A stretch of DNA of 64,000 nt from Propionibacteriaceae bacterium ZF39 (GTDB lineage Bacteria; Actinomycetota; Actinomycetes; Propionibacteriales; Propionibacteriaceae), in NCBI GenBank assembly GCA_039565995.1, contig CP154795.1, positions 3,844,001 to 3,908,000 on the forward strand, given 5' to 3'. The first letter of the stretch is position 1. The number at the start of each line of letters is the position of its first letter. Both the position numbers and the translations under genes were made by a program. The notes beneath the pieces were generated by a model that saw only the letters and a list, made by a program, of their open reading frames with translations, did no database searches and was not told where the DNA came from. Positions 32,691 through 42,278 of this stretch are shown in pieces.

Positions 32691-35451
32691 TGATCAGCCG
32701 CACCAGTCGGCCGCCGTCTCTGCGGTGGTCGACCTGTTTGAGGGTGCCCTGGTGCCACCGCGCGACGCGCTTGCTGGGCAGGCGCCTGGTGCGGACGGGC
32801 ATGCGGGGTTCACACTGGAGCGCGATGTCCTCACCGACAATCTGAGGACGATCACCGCCCGCGAGGCCGTTGAGTCGCAGGCTCAGCTTGAGTTGCTGGC
32901 GGAGACAGATCTCGAGGGTACCGATCGTGAGTTCCCGAACTTCTCCGTCGAGATGGAGACGGGTACCGGCAAGACCTACGTGTATATCTCGACGGCGCTG
33001 CGTCTGGCGGAGCTGTATGGGCTGCGGAAGTTCGTGATCCTGGTGCACTCGATCGCGATTCGTGCTGGCGTGGTGAAGACGTTTGAGCAGACCGAGGAGC
33101 ACTTCCGGCTGAAGTATCCCGGCGTCCCGTACAAGTGGGGTGTGCTCGGGGAGAACTCGGCACTGAACGACTTCACCGAGCCGTCGGGCACGGTGCAGTT
33201 CCTGGTCGCGAGCGTGCAGGCTCTCGATAAGCCGGACACGAACACCCTCTATGCCAGCGCTGAGCAGCCGCAGCTGTGGGGCGATGCGCTCAGCGGTGTG
33301 CAGCAGATCGCGAAGGCTCGCCCGGTCGTCCTGATCGATGAGCCCCAGAACATGGCGACGCCGCTGCGCCGTCAGGCGATCGCCACCCTGAATCCGCTGG
33401 TGGCGTTGCGCTACAGCGCGACCCACAAGGAGCCGTTCAACCTCGTGCACCGGCTTGGCCCGAAGCAGGCGGCAGAGGCTGGCCTGGTCAAGCGGGTATC
33501 GGTCAAGGGCATTGTCGCAGGCGAGGACGGCAAGCCCTACGTCCGCCTCGACAAGCTCCGCAGCGTCCGCAAGCGTCTGATGGCTGAGGCCGTCATCGAC
33601 AAGGCCGGCGGCAAGCGGGTGCCGGTGGTGCTGCAGAACGGCACCGACCTGTTCGAGGAGTCCGGCAGTCTGCCACAGTACCGCGGCCTGGTGGTTGACA
33701 GCATCGAGCGCAAGCCCGACCGGGTGATCTTCGAGAACGGTCTCGTCGTGCACGCCGGAACTGAGACCGGTGTCGATGCCGAGGCGGTCTGGCGTGACCA
33801 GATCCGCCACACGATCCGCACGCACCTGGCCCGTCAGGGGCAGATCGATTCGATGAACCGTGGCGTCAAGGCGCTGTCGCTGTTCTTCGTCGAGCGCGTG
33901 GCTGATTACGCCGGTGACGAGGCGGTGCTGCCCGCGATGTTCGATGAGCTGTTCCGTGAGGAGTGGCTGCGCGCCGGCTATCCCGAGAACGAGATGCCCG
34001 ACGCGGCCGAGCTGCGGGTAGCATACTTCCCATCGACCAAGACGGGCATCCTGAAGGACACCTCCGGGCGAGCCTCGGACGCTGAGCTGGAGGCGCGGGC
34101 GTACCAGGAGATCATCGCCAACAAGGAACTCATTCTTGATCGCGCCAATCCGCGCGCGTTCATTTTCTCCCACTCCGCGCTCAAGGAGGGCTGGGATAAC
34201 CCGAACGTCTTCCAGGTCGGGTTCCTGCGCCACACCCGCTCCGAGCTGGAGCGTCGCCAGCAGCTCGGCCGCGGCCTGCGTCTGCCGGTCGACCAGTCCG
34301 GTCACCGTGTCATGGACCCGGCGATCAACCGGCTCACGCTCATCGTCGACGAGTCCTTCACCGAGTTCCGTGACGGCCTGAACGCCGAATACATCGCCTC
34401 TGGTGGCGGCTCCGGCGATACAGGCCCTGAGGTCGACAACGCCGACAACGAGGTCATCGTCCGCAGGCGCCCTGCCCTGTTCGACAGCCCCGAGTTCGCT
34501 GAGCTGTGGAAGCGCATCCGCTACAAGGCGCGCTACCGCGTCACCGTGGAGCCAGAGGCACTCCGCATCGTGGTCGCCGCATCGGAGCACCTGGCCGACC
34601 TCGAATTCATCGAGCGCCGCGCCAACGTTGTGCAGTCCGCCGATCTCGTTTACGACGACGAGGGGCACGTCATCACAGCAGACTCTGCCGTGGCCGAGTC
34701 GCGCGGTGAGCGCATCGTCGTCGTAGGCCAGCGCCTGCCTGACGTCGTGCAGCTCATTGAGGACCAGCTGCAGTACGGCAAGTTCCCCCTCCAGCTCACC
34801 CGACCCACCGTGGCCGGGATCGTGCGCGAGATCCTGAACTACCCCGAACGCGACTACGCCCGGCACGTCCTCGACGACCCTGACCGCTGGGCACGAATCG
34901 TGGCGAACGCCATCCGCATAGAGACGATCGAGCAGATGGTCCGCGGCATTAGCTACGAACCCATCGAGGAATCCGACTGGTGGGACGCGGAGGTCGTCTT
35001 CCTCGAGGTCGAGTCCAAGAACCCGCCGCAGCCTCTGCCCGGCAACCCTGACCCCAAGAACGGTGTCATCGCCGCACCCGAGGGCGGCGTGAACCTCTAC
35101 GACCACGTCGACTACGACAGTCACGTCGAGCGCGCCTTCGCCGCGCAGCTAGAGAACAACCGCGAGCACGTCAAGCTGTTCACCAAACTGCCGCGCCGCT
35201 TCCGCGTCCGCACACCTGTGGGCGAATACTCGCCGGACTGGGCCATTGTCTACGACGAGAACGGCACCCAGCGGCTGTACCTCGTCCGCGAGACCAAGGA
35301 CACCCGCAACCTTGACGACCTCGACTGGGACGAGGCGATGCGCATCCGCTTTGCGGACCACCACTTCGACGCCGCACCGATCGGGCCGGTCGACTACAAC
35401 TACACGACCGACACGCACGGGCTGCTGATTGGCGAAGGAGGTGCAGACTGA
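32674..35451 (+). CDS. res: Type III restriction endonuclease (Res), system 1
   Basis: The 925-residue protein starts with GTG inside the 3' end of mod. It has an SF2 helicase core: Walker A TGTGKT (about 96-101), DEPQ as DEAD-like box (about 223), and a late QLGRGLRLP motif VI. A C-terminal PD-(D/E)XK nuclease follows (PDWAIVYD near 853, ETKD near 872). Length and order match Res subunits that translocate on DNA and cleave with Mod. Its stop overlaps the hamA start (TGATG). Confidence 0.93.
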   Translation: MKFRFDDQPHQSAAVSAVVDLFEGALVPPRDALAGQAPGADGHAGFTLERDVLTDNLRTITAREAVESQAQLELLAETDLEGTDREFPNFSVEMETGTGKTYVYISTALRLAELYGLRKFVILVHSIAIRAGVVKTFEQTEEHFRLKYPGVPYKWGVLGENSALNDFTEPSGTVQFLVASVQALDKPDTNTLYASAEQPQLWGDALSGVQQIAKARPVVLIDEPQNMATPLRRQAIATLNPLVALRYSATHKEPFNLVHRLGPKQAAEAGLVKRVSVKGIVAGEDGKPYVRLDKLRSVRKRLMAEAVIDKAGGKRVPVVLQNGTDLFEESGSLPQYRGLVVDSIERKPDRVIFENGLVVHAGTETGVDAEAVWRDQIRHTIRTHLARQGQIDSMNRGVKALSLFFVERVADYAGDEAVLPAMFDELFREEWLRAGYPENEMPDAAELRVAYFPSTKTGILKDTSGRASDAELEARAYQEIIANKELILDRANPRAFIFSHSALKEGWDNPNVFQVGFLRHTRSELERRQQLGRGLRLPVDQSGHRVMDPAINRLTLIVDESFTEFRDGLNAEYIASGGGSGDTGPEVDNADNEVIVRRRPALFDSPEFAELWKRIRYKARYRVTVEPEALRIVVAASEHLADLEFIERRANVVQSADLVYDDEGHVITADSAVAESRGERIVVVGQRLPDVVQLIEDQLQYGKFPLQLTRPTVAGIVREILNYPERDYARHVLDDPDRWARIVANAIRIETIEQMVRGISYEPIEESDWWDAEVVFLEVESKNPPQPLPGNPDPKNGVIAAPEGGVNLYDHVDYDSHVERAFAAQLENNREHVKLFTKLPRRFRVRTPVGEYSPDWAIVYDENGTQRLYLVRETKDTRNLDDLDWDEAMRIRFADHHFDAAPIGPVDYNYTTDTHGLLIGEGGAD

Positions 35452-36509
35452 TGACGGAGAGCAACACGGATGATTCGCAAGTTGCCGACGGATCCGGAGT
35501 CGGTGCGTTGATGGCCGATCCCGTTCTTCCTCTCTCGCTCATGAATCGTGACCGATTCTTGGGCCTGTTCTACGACCCGGAACGCTTCGACATCCACGCG
35601 AAGACGGTCATGCACCTGCATGTCCTGCGTATCGACGGCGGAGACTTCGCGATCAAGCCGCTGTTCAAGGAGCTGGTGAACAACAGCATCAGTTACGTGC
35701 TGTCGCGGCAGAACCTGGGCAAGCTCACGAGCGATCTCAGCCGCATGGGTGAGTTCTTTAGGAAAGCGCAGATCCAGTTCAAAGCGCCGGATCCCAACGC
35801 GGGCGAAGGCGGAGAGCTGCTCCTCTACTCCTTCCTCGAAGCTCACCTTGGGGCGCCGAAGATCCTCTCGAAGATGGAACTCAAGACGTCGTCAGAGCAC
35901 TACGTACACGGCACAGATGGGGTGCATCTGCTCGAGGTTGCTCCGGGCGACTACCAGCTGATCTTCGGAGAGTCCAAGATGTACGGCGATGTCGTCGGGA
36001 CTGTCGGGTCGAGCGCTCGTCGTGGTGTGAAGGCAGCCTTTGCAAGCATGGGCAAGGTTCAAGAGGACGACTTCGATTTCGATACCTGGCTCGTCGAGTC
36101 CGAGCTTCTCAAGGAGAGTCTCGACGACGACAAGGTCGAACTTCTGGCATCGATACTCTTGCCGCCGGCCTCGGGGGCGCCCGCGATCACGAAGTCGAAT
36201 GCATTTGGGGTTTTCATCGGCTTCGAGCTGGACGTGACCACCTTCCCGTTCGCAGACCATACGGCCGAGGAAATTGAGACACATCTGCGCGATCTCGCCC
36301 TCGCGGCTATAACCGCTGAAGTTGACACCATCAATGCTGAGATTCAGAACCGCGGGCTTGGCGGGTACCAATTCCACATCTACGTGGTGCCGTTCCTGAA
36401 ACGAAATGTCAACGGCACTGTGCGTGGCGTCGAGGACATCCGAATTGATCTCGCTTCTGAGCTCAGCGGCAAGAACCTACGCCCACCGAAGGATAAGGCG
36501 AAGAAGTGA
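35451..36509 (+). CDS. hamA: Hachiman nuclease subunit HamA (DUF1837)
   Basis: The 352-residue protein has the DUF1837 signature of HamA: GGELLLYSFLEAHLGAPKIL (about 120-139), KTSSEHYVHGTDGVHLLE (about 145-163) and LIFGESKMYGD (about 170-180). The Asp of TDGVH and the E-x-K of GESK form a PD-(D/E)XK-like nuclease centre. Hachiman is a two-gene anti-phage system in which HamB restrains HamA until DNA damage or phage DNA is sensed. GGAGG precedes the ATG. It overlaps res and hamB. Confidence 0.9.
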   Translation: MTESNTDDSQVADGSGVGALMADPVLPLSLMNRDRFLGLFYDPERFDIHAKTVMHLHVLRIDGGDFAIKPLFKELVNNSISYVLSRQNLGKLTSDLSRMGEFFRKAQIQFKAPDPNAGEGGELLLYSFLEAHLGAPKILSKMELKTSSEHYVHGTDGVHLLEVAPGDYQLIFGESKMYGDVVGTVGSSARRGVKAAFASMGKVQEDDFDFDTWLVESELLKESLDDDKVELLASILLPPASGAPAITKSNAFGVFIGFELDVTTFPFADHTAEEIETHLRDLALAAITAEVDTINAEIQNRGLGGYQFHIYVVPFLKRNVNGTVRGVEDIRIDLASELSGKNLRPPKDKAKK

Positions 36510-39172
36510 CGTCGCGTACGGCTGCTGATCTACTCAGCGAAATGATCCTCCAGCGTGCGGACTTTCAGTCCGCATACGGCGGTCTTGAGCGCGCCGTCGC
36601 GGAGTCGTTCCTCTCGGGCGAGGTGAGCCAGGCACTGAATCCGGTCGATGCCAAGCACCTCTTACGCTATGCCGACGTGCTTTCGCACTCCAGCGATGCG
36701 CGTCATCGGGAGCTGGCATACACGGCGATTGCGCTGCTTCGCGAGTACGACACTGCCGTGGGGCTCGGACAGGAACTGAGTGACCGGGTGCTCGCGGTCG
36801 CGGAGGCAGTGCTTGTCCAGCTCGGGAACTTTCCTGGAATCCGAACCCTACAGAAGGGTGTCGGCAGCCGCTACGCACTGCCACTATCTCGCGGCGCGCT
36901 ACGCATCGCGAAGGAGGTGCTGCAGCGCACAAGTAAGGGCGATGCTACACTTACTGATGCGCAATATGCGATAACGGAGAAGATGCGCGGCGAGGACTAC
37001 TTCAGCTTCTCGGGTCCTACGTCGCTCGGCAAGTCGTTCATCATTAAGGACGCGCTCTACGACATCGTTCGCCGAGACGAGCTCAACGACCACTGCGTAG
37101 TTGTCCTCGTTCCAACGAAGGCACTCATCGGCCAGACGGCGGCCGATCTCAGAAATCTCCTGTCCGAAGTTCCCGAAGTGAACGTCGCGACCTACCCATC
37201 GCTGCCGAAACTACTGCGCCAGAAGTACCGGCGCACCATCTTTGTTCTGACTCCTGAACGGTTGCTCCGCTACCTGGCGGATCCGGTGCGTGAGATTGAC
37301 TACCTTGTGGTCGACGAGGCGCAGAAGGTCATCGCCAAGAACGATGCGCGCAGCTCGCTCTACTACCACGCGATCGTCGAAGCGACCCGTCGGTTCGCGA
37401 CGAAGCTCGTCTTCGCATCGCCGAGCATCGCGAACCCAGAGCTGTTCCTGGAGCTGTTCGGTAAAGCGACCAACGGTGCGTTGGCCGTTAAGGAGCGGAC
37501 GGTCGCGCAGCATCGATACTTCGTTGACCTGGTCGCTCAACGTCAGTACTACTTCTCCGGGATAGACGCGACACCACAGGAACTCGAAGCCACTCCTCGA
37601 CAGACGGGCGTGGTCGATCTCATTCTGTCTCGGAGCGGGGATCGCAAGGCAATCATCTACATCAACGGGTCGTTGAAGTCTGCGGAGTTCGCACTTCGGC
37701 TTGCGGAGCGTCGTGACGTGGTTTCCGACGAGAAGGTCGATGATCTGATCAAGCACGTTCGCGAGTACGTGCACAAGGACTATTTCCTCGCGAGCACCTT
37801 GAGCCGTGGCGTCGCCTTCCATCACGGCAAGATGCCCCAGGAAGTGCGTGAACGTGTCGAGCAAGCGTTCGCGGATCCCGACTCACCGATCCAGTTCGTG
37901 GTCTGCACGTCGACGTTGCTTGAAGGAGTGAACCTCCCGGCGAAGAACATCTTCGTTCTCAGCGACAAGCACGGCAATAGCTCCTTCACGAAGATCGACT
38001 TCGAGAATCTCGCTGGCCGCGCTGGTCGTCTCACCTACGATTTCTCCGGCAACGTCGTCTGCGTGCGCGAAGAGGCAAACCGCTGGGCTGACAGGACCCG
38101 GGCACTGATTCCTCGGGCCGAACCCGATCCCGCCGAGAGCTTCCTCGTCAATCCTGCGAACAACCGGAAGAAGGAATACACGGACATCGCGCGGATCCTG
38201 CGAGGCGAGAGCCTGCCGGGCACGCCGTCGGCAGATCAGCAGCGAAGCGTTGAGCAGTATGCATCCATACTGACCCTGCATCAGCTCGACAACCAGCAGA
38301 CGCCGCTTCGGAGCTACTTCCTCGACAAGGTCAAGGATGGGCGCGAACTACTCCGGAAAGCGGCCGCTTCGGTTGAAGTGCCAACCGACGTGTTGCGCCG
38401 CTCCCCGAACATCCTTCCGGAGTACCAGGACCGCGTGTGGGCTGATCTCACGAGCGGCTCTGCGGCACCGCTCGTCGCTGACGATGCAGACCTCGCGGAC
38501 GTCAACACGTTCCTCAACGTACTCAGCCGCCTGAGCAACCTCTATGGGTGGCGAACGACTGAGGTTTCGGGAACAGACCCTCTCATGCCCAAGAACGCCG
38601 ATGCTGACGGCTGGGAACGCCGCCTCTACTATTGGGCACTCCTCATGCGCGGTTGGGTACGGGGCGATCCGATCAGCCGAGTGATCTCCAGCTCAATCGC
38701 GTACTACACCCAGCGTGGATGGATCACCTACCGCGACTACTCGCGTGACGAGAGTCTCGTAAACGAACCTTTCGACCGAAACTCGGCGAAGCACGTGAAC
38801 CTCATCATCGAGTGGACGCTGCGGGACATCGAGGGCGGCCTGCGGTTCCGCATCATCGGGTACCTGCAGAACTTCTTCGATGTGAGCCTCATGTCACTCG
38901 GGAGAGACAGAGCCGGAGTCAACGTTGCGACCCTTGTCGAGTACGGCACGACTGATCGGCGGGCGATTCAGCTCCAAGAGGTCGGGTTCGGTCGGTCCGT
39001 CGCAACGGAGCTTCTGGCCGATCACGCCGATGCGCTGCAGTTCTCTGCCGACGATGAACTCGAAGAGTTTCACTATGAAATGGTGCTGGCAAGCACCGCG
39101 CTGTCCGACGAGGCGCGGGCCGAAATCGAGAACATCATGGTCAAGGTGCAAGTTGATGACACTGCAGCGTAG
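36506..39172 (+). CDS. hamB: Hachiman helicase subunit HamB
   Basis: The 888-residue protein is an SF2 DEAD/DEAH-like helicase. Visible motifs are SGPTSLGKSFI (Walker A, about 169), LVPTKALIGQ, DYLVVDEAQK (about 266), VFASPS as motif III, GVAFHHGKMP, STLLEGVNLP and NLAGRAGR (motif VI, Ski2-like). The C-terminal 250 residues are helical. Coupling to hamA by a 4-bp overlap (GTGA) and the length agree with HamB. The start is the GTG at 36506. Confidence 0.9.
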   Translation: MTSRTAADLLSEMILQRADFQSAYGGLERAVAESFLSGEVSQALNPVDAKHLLRYADVLSHSSDARHRELAYTAIALLREYDTAVGLGQELSDRVLAVAEAVLVQLGNFPGIRTLQKGVGSRYALPLSRGALRIAKEVLQRTSKGDATLTDAQYAITEKMRGEDYFSFSGPTSLGKSFIIKDALYDIVRRDELNDHCVVVLVPTKALIGQTAADLRNLLSEVPEVNVATYPSLPKLLRQKYRRTIFVLTPERLLRYLADPVREIDYLVVDEAQKVIAKNDARSSLYYHAIVEATRRFATKLVFASPSIANPELFLELFGKATNGALAVKERTVAQHRYFVDLVAQRQYYFSGIDATPQELEATPRQTGVVDLILSRSGDRKAIIYINGSLKSAEFALRLAERRDVVSDEKVDDLIKHVREYVHKDYFLASTLSRGVAFHHGKMPQEVRERVEQAFADPDSPIQFVVCTSTLLEGVNLPAKNIFVLSDKHGNSSFTKIDFENLAGRAGRLTYDFSGNVVCVREEANRWADRTRALIPRAEPDPAESFLVNPANNRKKEYTDIARILRGESLPGTPSADQQRSVEQYASILTLHQLDNQQTPLRSYFLDKVKDGRELLRKAAASVEVPTDVLRRSPNILPEYQDRVWADLTSGSAAPLVADDADLADVNTFLNVLSRLSNLYGWRTTEVSGTDPLMPKNADADGWERRLYYWALLMRGWVRGDPISRVISSSIAYYTQRGWITYRDYSRDESLVNEPFDRNSAKHVNLIIEWTLRDIEGGLRFRIIGYLQNFFDVSLMSLGRDRAGVNVATLVEYGTTDRRAIQLQEVGFGRSVATELLADHADALQFSADDELEEFHYEMVLASTALSDEARAEIENIMVKVQVDDTAA

Positions 39173-39311
39173 CCACGGAGCTGCGGTACCTGAGTCGGTG
39201 GAGGTTCCGGTGACGCTCGCGCCGACCCCGTCGCCTTCCTCGCCAAAGCCGCTCAGGATGTCGGAGACCAACCGTATTGTCAGCTCAGGCGCCGAAGCTT
39301 GGAGGAAAGAC

Positions 39312-40031
39312 ATGACATCCGACGCGTATTCGTTCCCTGTCGCGATCGCACGCCTTAGCGAGGGAGAAACGTCGCGTGAGCCGCAGAACATCCGCGCAAT
39401 CAAGTGGCTGCTCGACCAGCCCGGTCGATCCGTTGCGGTGGTGACACCACAGAAGCAGTTCCATGGCGACAGTCTGAAGCGCCTGGTGGCTCAGCCTGGA
39501 GTGCTGCATCTCAGCTGGCGAGGACTATCGGTGGGATCGCTCTCTGGGCGTCGAGTGCTCTACGCCTGGCCCGACCGCAAGCACCTGAACGAACTGTGGG
39601 ACGTCGATGCGGAAGTGCTCGCGGTCATCGAGTGGAACGAGAACGAGACCGCCGAGTGGATCGAGGATGCCCGGCCAATCCAGCTTCTCCGGGGCAAGAT
39701 CGTGCAGCCCACCCCTCCGTCAGAGGACGATGATCGGGAGGTGTCCGAGCCGCTGCCGAATGGTGTTGAGGCGATCCTGGAGCACATCGCGGCATGGGCG
39801 GCGGGATACTCCACCGGGCTGAAGTGGAACGAAGAAGACAAGCTCAAGGCGGACATGATGAACCGGCCGGAGCGGTGGGCGCCGATCACTGTCGAGCAGG
39901 TGCGCACGAAGTGTCGGGCGCTCGGCATGCGCCCGGACGATGTCGACACCATCGCGGGATTCCTGCAGCGACGGAAGGAAGGCCGGCGCTTCAACGTGCA
40001 GAGTTCGTACCGCACGTTCCACTTCAACTAG
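39312..40031 (+). CDS. Unrecognised protein following Hachiman
   Basis: GGAGG six bases before the ATG at 39312 sets the start, giving 239 residues; the open frame continues upstream through the hamB end (possible ATGs at 39156 and 39258). Early residues (about 15-100) have alternating strand/helix character (SVAVVTPQKQ, RVLYAWPDRKHLNEL). After a Pro/Asp-rich linker the C-terminal 80 residues are helical and end RTFHFN. No domain is recognised. It is 140 bp after hamB and 10 bp before the next gene, so it may be an accessory of the defence operon. Confidence 0.65.
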   Translation: MTSDAYSFPVAIARLSEGETSREPQNIRAIKWLLDQPGRSVAVVTPQKQFHGDSLKRLVAQPGVLHLSWRGLSVGSLSGRRVLYAWPDRKHLNELWDVDAEVLAVIEWNENETAEWIEDARPIQLLRGKIVQPTPPSEDDDREVSEPLPNGVEAILEHIAAWAAGYSTGLKWNEEDKLKADMMNRPERWAPITVEQVRTKCRALGMRPDDVDTIAGFLQRRKEGRRFNVQSSYRTFHFN

Positions 40032-40040
40032 GACTGCGTG

Positions 40041-41225
40041 ATGGTCAGAGAGCAGAAGCCGTCAAGGCACCAGGCGATCAGCGCGGAAGCTCAGCAGATG
40101 CTGGCGCTGGGAGAATCGGGGCGCTTCGAGTTCAAGCGTGATGTGGATGCCGTATCAGTGAAGCTGCTTGCCACGCTGGCCAACTGGGTCGCTCTGGATC
40201 CCGGTCGAGAGGTTGCCAATCTTCTGGTGGGCGTCGATGAGATCGAGGATCCAGCGACTGGCCTAGTTTCCGGAGAACCATGCGGTCTGGTGAAGGGGCT
40301 CGACAAGGCAGTGGCGCGCATCCAGGATCTTGCGAGCAAGACTCGCCCGGTGCCGGTGGACGCCTTCATCGTCGAAGAGAACGTCTCCGATGAGAAGCCT
40401 TTCGTGCGAGTGGAAGTGCGACCAACAATGCCGCCGCACTTCGATGACGAAGGCCGACGACAGACCCGCCAAGGCCGCTCTACTCGGGCGCTCACAGACG
40501 ACGAGTTGCTGCGTGTCTACCTTGATCGGGAGGCCGGGAGTTTCGCTGCCCGATTCCGGCAGACCAGCGACGAGCTTCGTTCGGCTGTTGGGGCTATTGG
40601 CGGTCAGGTGGACGACGTCGCTGGGGCGATCGAGGAGAACATCGCGGAGCCGATCCGCAGCTTGACGAAGACAGCTGAGTCGGCTGCCGAGGCTGCCAGG
40701 TCAGCCGAAGACTCGGCTGACTCGGCCAGCGCATCCGCCATGAGTGCCGAATACGAAGTGAGCAACGTCCAGCAGCTGGTCAAGGATCTTCACGACACCG
40801 TCGAGGACATGCGTGCACAAACGCCAGAGAGCCTTGCCTTCCAGCTCACCAAGCTCCGTCACAGGGTGTGGTGGAATTTCACCGTCGATACGTGGCAGCA
40901 CACCTCTGCCCTGGCCGATCAGCTCGAACAACGGCTTCGGGTACTTCTCACTCGGGAGATCTCCATCGACGCGGCCTACGGCGGCTGGGAGATCGGGCTA
41001 TGGGTGGACGTGCTCGAGGTTCGTATGGCACAGCCTCGGCAGCGCGCCACGCAAAAGTGGTGGCGGGCGACGATCCAGACGCTTGAGGAGTACCTCGTTA
41101 GCCCGTCATACGGTGCGCCAGAGTTGCCTGACCTTCGAACCGCGCTTAAGGCGGACCTCGACCATGAGCTTAACGACCCTGAGAGTACTACCCGGAAATT
41201 CGAGGCACTCCTAGACGATTCCTGA
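40041..41225 (+). CDS. Schlafen/AlbA_2-type protein with coiled coil
   Basis: The protein (394 residues from ATG 40041) has an AlbA_2-like N-terminal domain (about 15-140): ESGRFEFKRDVDAVSVKLLATLANWVA with the E-x-K, then ANLLVGVDEIED. Residues 165-260 form a long Ala/Ser/Glu-rich coiled coil (AESAAEAARSAEDSADSASA). The C-terminus (280-394) is helical. The AlbA_2 domain is found in Schlafen-like nucleases and transcription regulators and in some phage-defence proteins. Its place at the end of an R-M/Hachiman operon supports a defence link, which is inferred. Confidence 0.65.
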   Translation: MVREQKPSRHQAISAEAQQMLALGESGRFEFKRDVDAVSVKLLATLANWVALDPGREVANLLVGVDEIEDPATGLVSGEPCGLVKGLDKAVARIQDLASKTRPVPVDAFIVEENVSDEKPFVRVEVRPTMPPHFDDEGRRQTRQGRSTRALTDDELLRVYLDREAGSFAARFRQTSDELRSAVGAIGGQVDDVAGAIEENIAEPIRSLTKTAESAAEAARSAEDSADSASASAMSAEYEVSNVQQLVKDLHDTVEDMRAQTPESLAFQLTKLRHRVWWNFTVDTWQHTSALADQLEQRLRVLLTREISIDAAYGGWEIGLWVDVLEVRMAQPRQRATQKWWRATIQTLEEYLVSPSYGAPELPDLRTALKADLDHELNDPESTTRKFEALLDDS

Positions 41226-41272
41226 TTTCTTGCTATTTACGCGAATTGCAAGTCGTGTTTAAATGGAAAGGA

Positions 41273-41524
41273 ATGAAGGATGATGAATTTACGAAACCAT
41301 TTGCCTACATGGAGCGCAAGTTCTCAGACATAGAGGCCGCGCTTGCAGACAAGGCGGACAAGTCCGATGTGACGCGAGTGCTAAACGCTCTTGATGCCAT
41401 TCGCGGAGTTGTGGAAGACGCTGAAACTGAGCGTACTGCTCACGCGGCACAGCTCACTCGTCACGAAGAAGCGATTGTGGACATCGACGAGCGCGTGACT
41501 GCCTTGCAGCGTCGAGCCGCCTGA
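41273..41524 (+). CDS. Small coiled-coil protein
   Basis: From the ATG at 41273 the product has 83 residues, largely one predicted coiled coil (ADKADKSDVTRVLNALDAIR, then ETERTAHAAQLTRHEEAI). The frame opens at a TTG at 41246. The 5' flank is lower in GC than its neighbours. It follows the AlbA_2 gene by 47 bp, whose coiled coil it could bind. Function unknown. Confidence 0.5.
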   Translation: MKDDEFTKPFAYMERKFSDIEAALADKADKSDVTRVLNALDAIRGVVEDAETERTAHAAQLTRHEEAIVDIDERVTALQRRAA

Positions 41525-41592
41525 GTAGATTGCGTTCCTACAAGTGCGACTCGTAGCTATTGGTGTGTTGCCTGCGGCGAACGGAGCGCCAC

Positions 41593-42060
41593 TCAAGGCC
41601 GGCGTGGTTGCGCCAGCATGCGTTTGATCGTCGACTTGCTCACGTCGTACATCGCCATCAGCTCACGTCGGGTCGACCCGCTGGCGAACAGGCGTCGTGC
41701 CTCAGCCTTCTGATCCTCGCTGAGGGCCGCGCGCTTCGCCTTGATGCGAGGTCGAAGCCGGCACGACGGAGCGTGTCCCGGACGGTGTTGCGGCGCAGGT
41801 TGTAGCGCTTGGCCAGCTCATACGTGGATGCTCCGGCCTCGTAATCCTCGATCAAGAGTTTGACGACCGACCTGTGGAGCGCGTTCTGGCGGGGGAGCGG
41901 GCGGTCGTCTGCCGCTCGTGTCGAGTCGCGTGCGGTGGCCAGGAGATCGGCCAGTTCCGCCGTTTTCCGCGCTTGTTGGCAGTAGTTTCGCAGCAGCCCG
42001 ACATGTTGAGAATTATGGAGCGGACGCAACTCGGGCAGTCGTTCAAGGATCGTGCTGTTG
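41593..42060 (-). pseudogene. Frameshifted recombinase-associated HTH gene
   Basis: One frame gives an HTH (EDYEAGASTYELAKRYNLRR, about 41760-41860) and then loses sense. A second frame, joined near 41745, gives KAEARRLFASGSTRRELMAM and a Hin-like HTH end (SKSTIKRMLAQP) up to the TGA at 41593-41595. Together they resemble the paired-HTH proteins that accompany serine recombinases in actinobacteria. The break needs a single-base indel. No intact start is seen; sense sequence fades near 42060. Confidence 0.5.
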
Positions 42061-42278
42061 AGGCTGGTCGCACCGTGACGGCACTCCGGCCAGCCGAGGT
42101 GAGGTCCACGACGGGTGGAACGATCTCTGGGGCGTGGTCGTCAACGTCGGCGAGTAAGCGGAAGACCGTCACTCGGATCGGACGCTCCGCTCCGAGGCCC
42201 GCCTCCTCGTTCACGACGCACTGTTCGACGAAGTGGAAGGCAGGCCCGACGATTACGGATCGGCCTGATTGCGCAGGC
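42061..42278 (-). other. Degenerate sequence between two HTH genes
   Basis: No convincing gene is present. Open frames on both strands overlap without a start signal. The stretch probably belongs to the same decayed recombinase-type locus. Confidence 0.4.

Noticed and set aside
32476-35124. 882-codon minus-strand frame over the system 1 res gene
   Set aside because: No start signal or domain is present. The plus-strand Res protein is well supported.
38925-39311. Long 5' extension of the gene at 39312 into hamB
   Set aside because: GGAGG lies directly before the ATG at 39312, and the extension reads Arg/Ser-rich shadow sequence over hamB.
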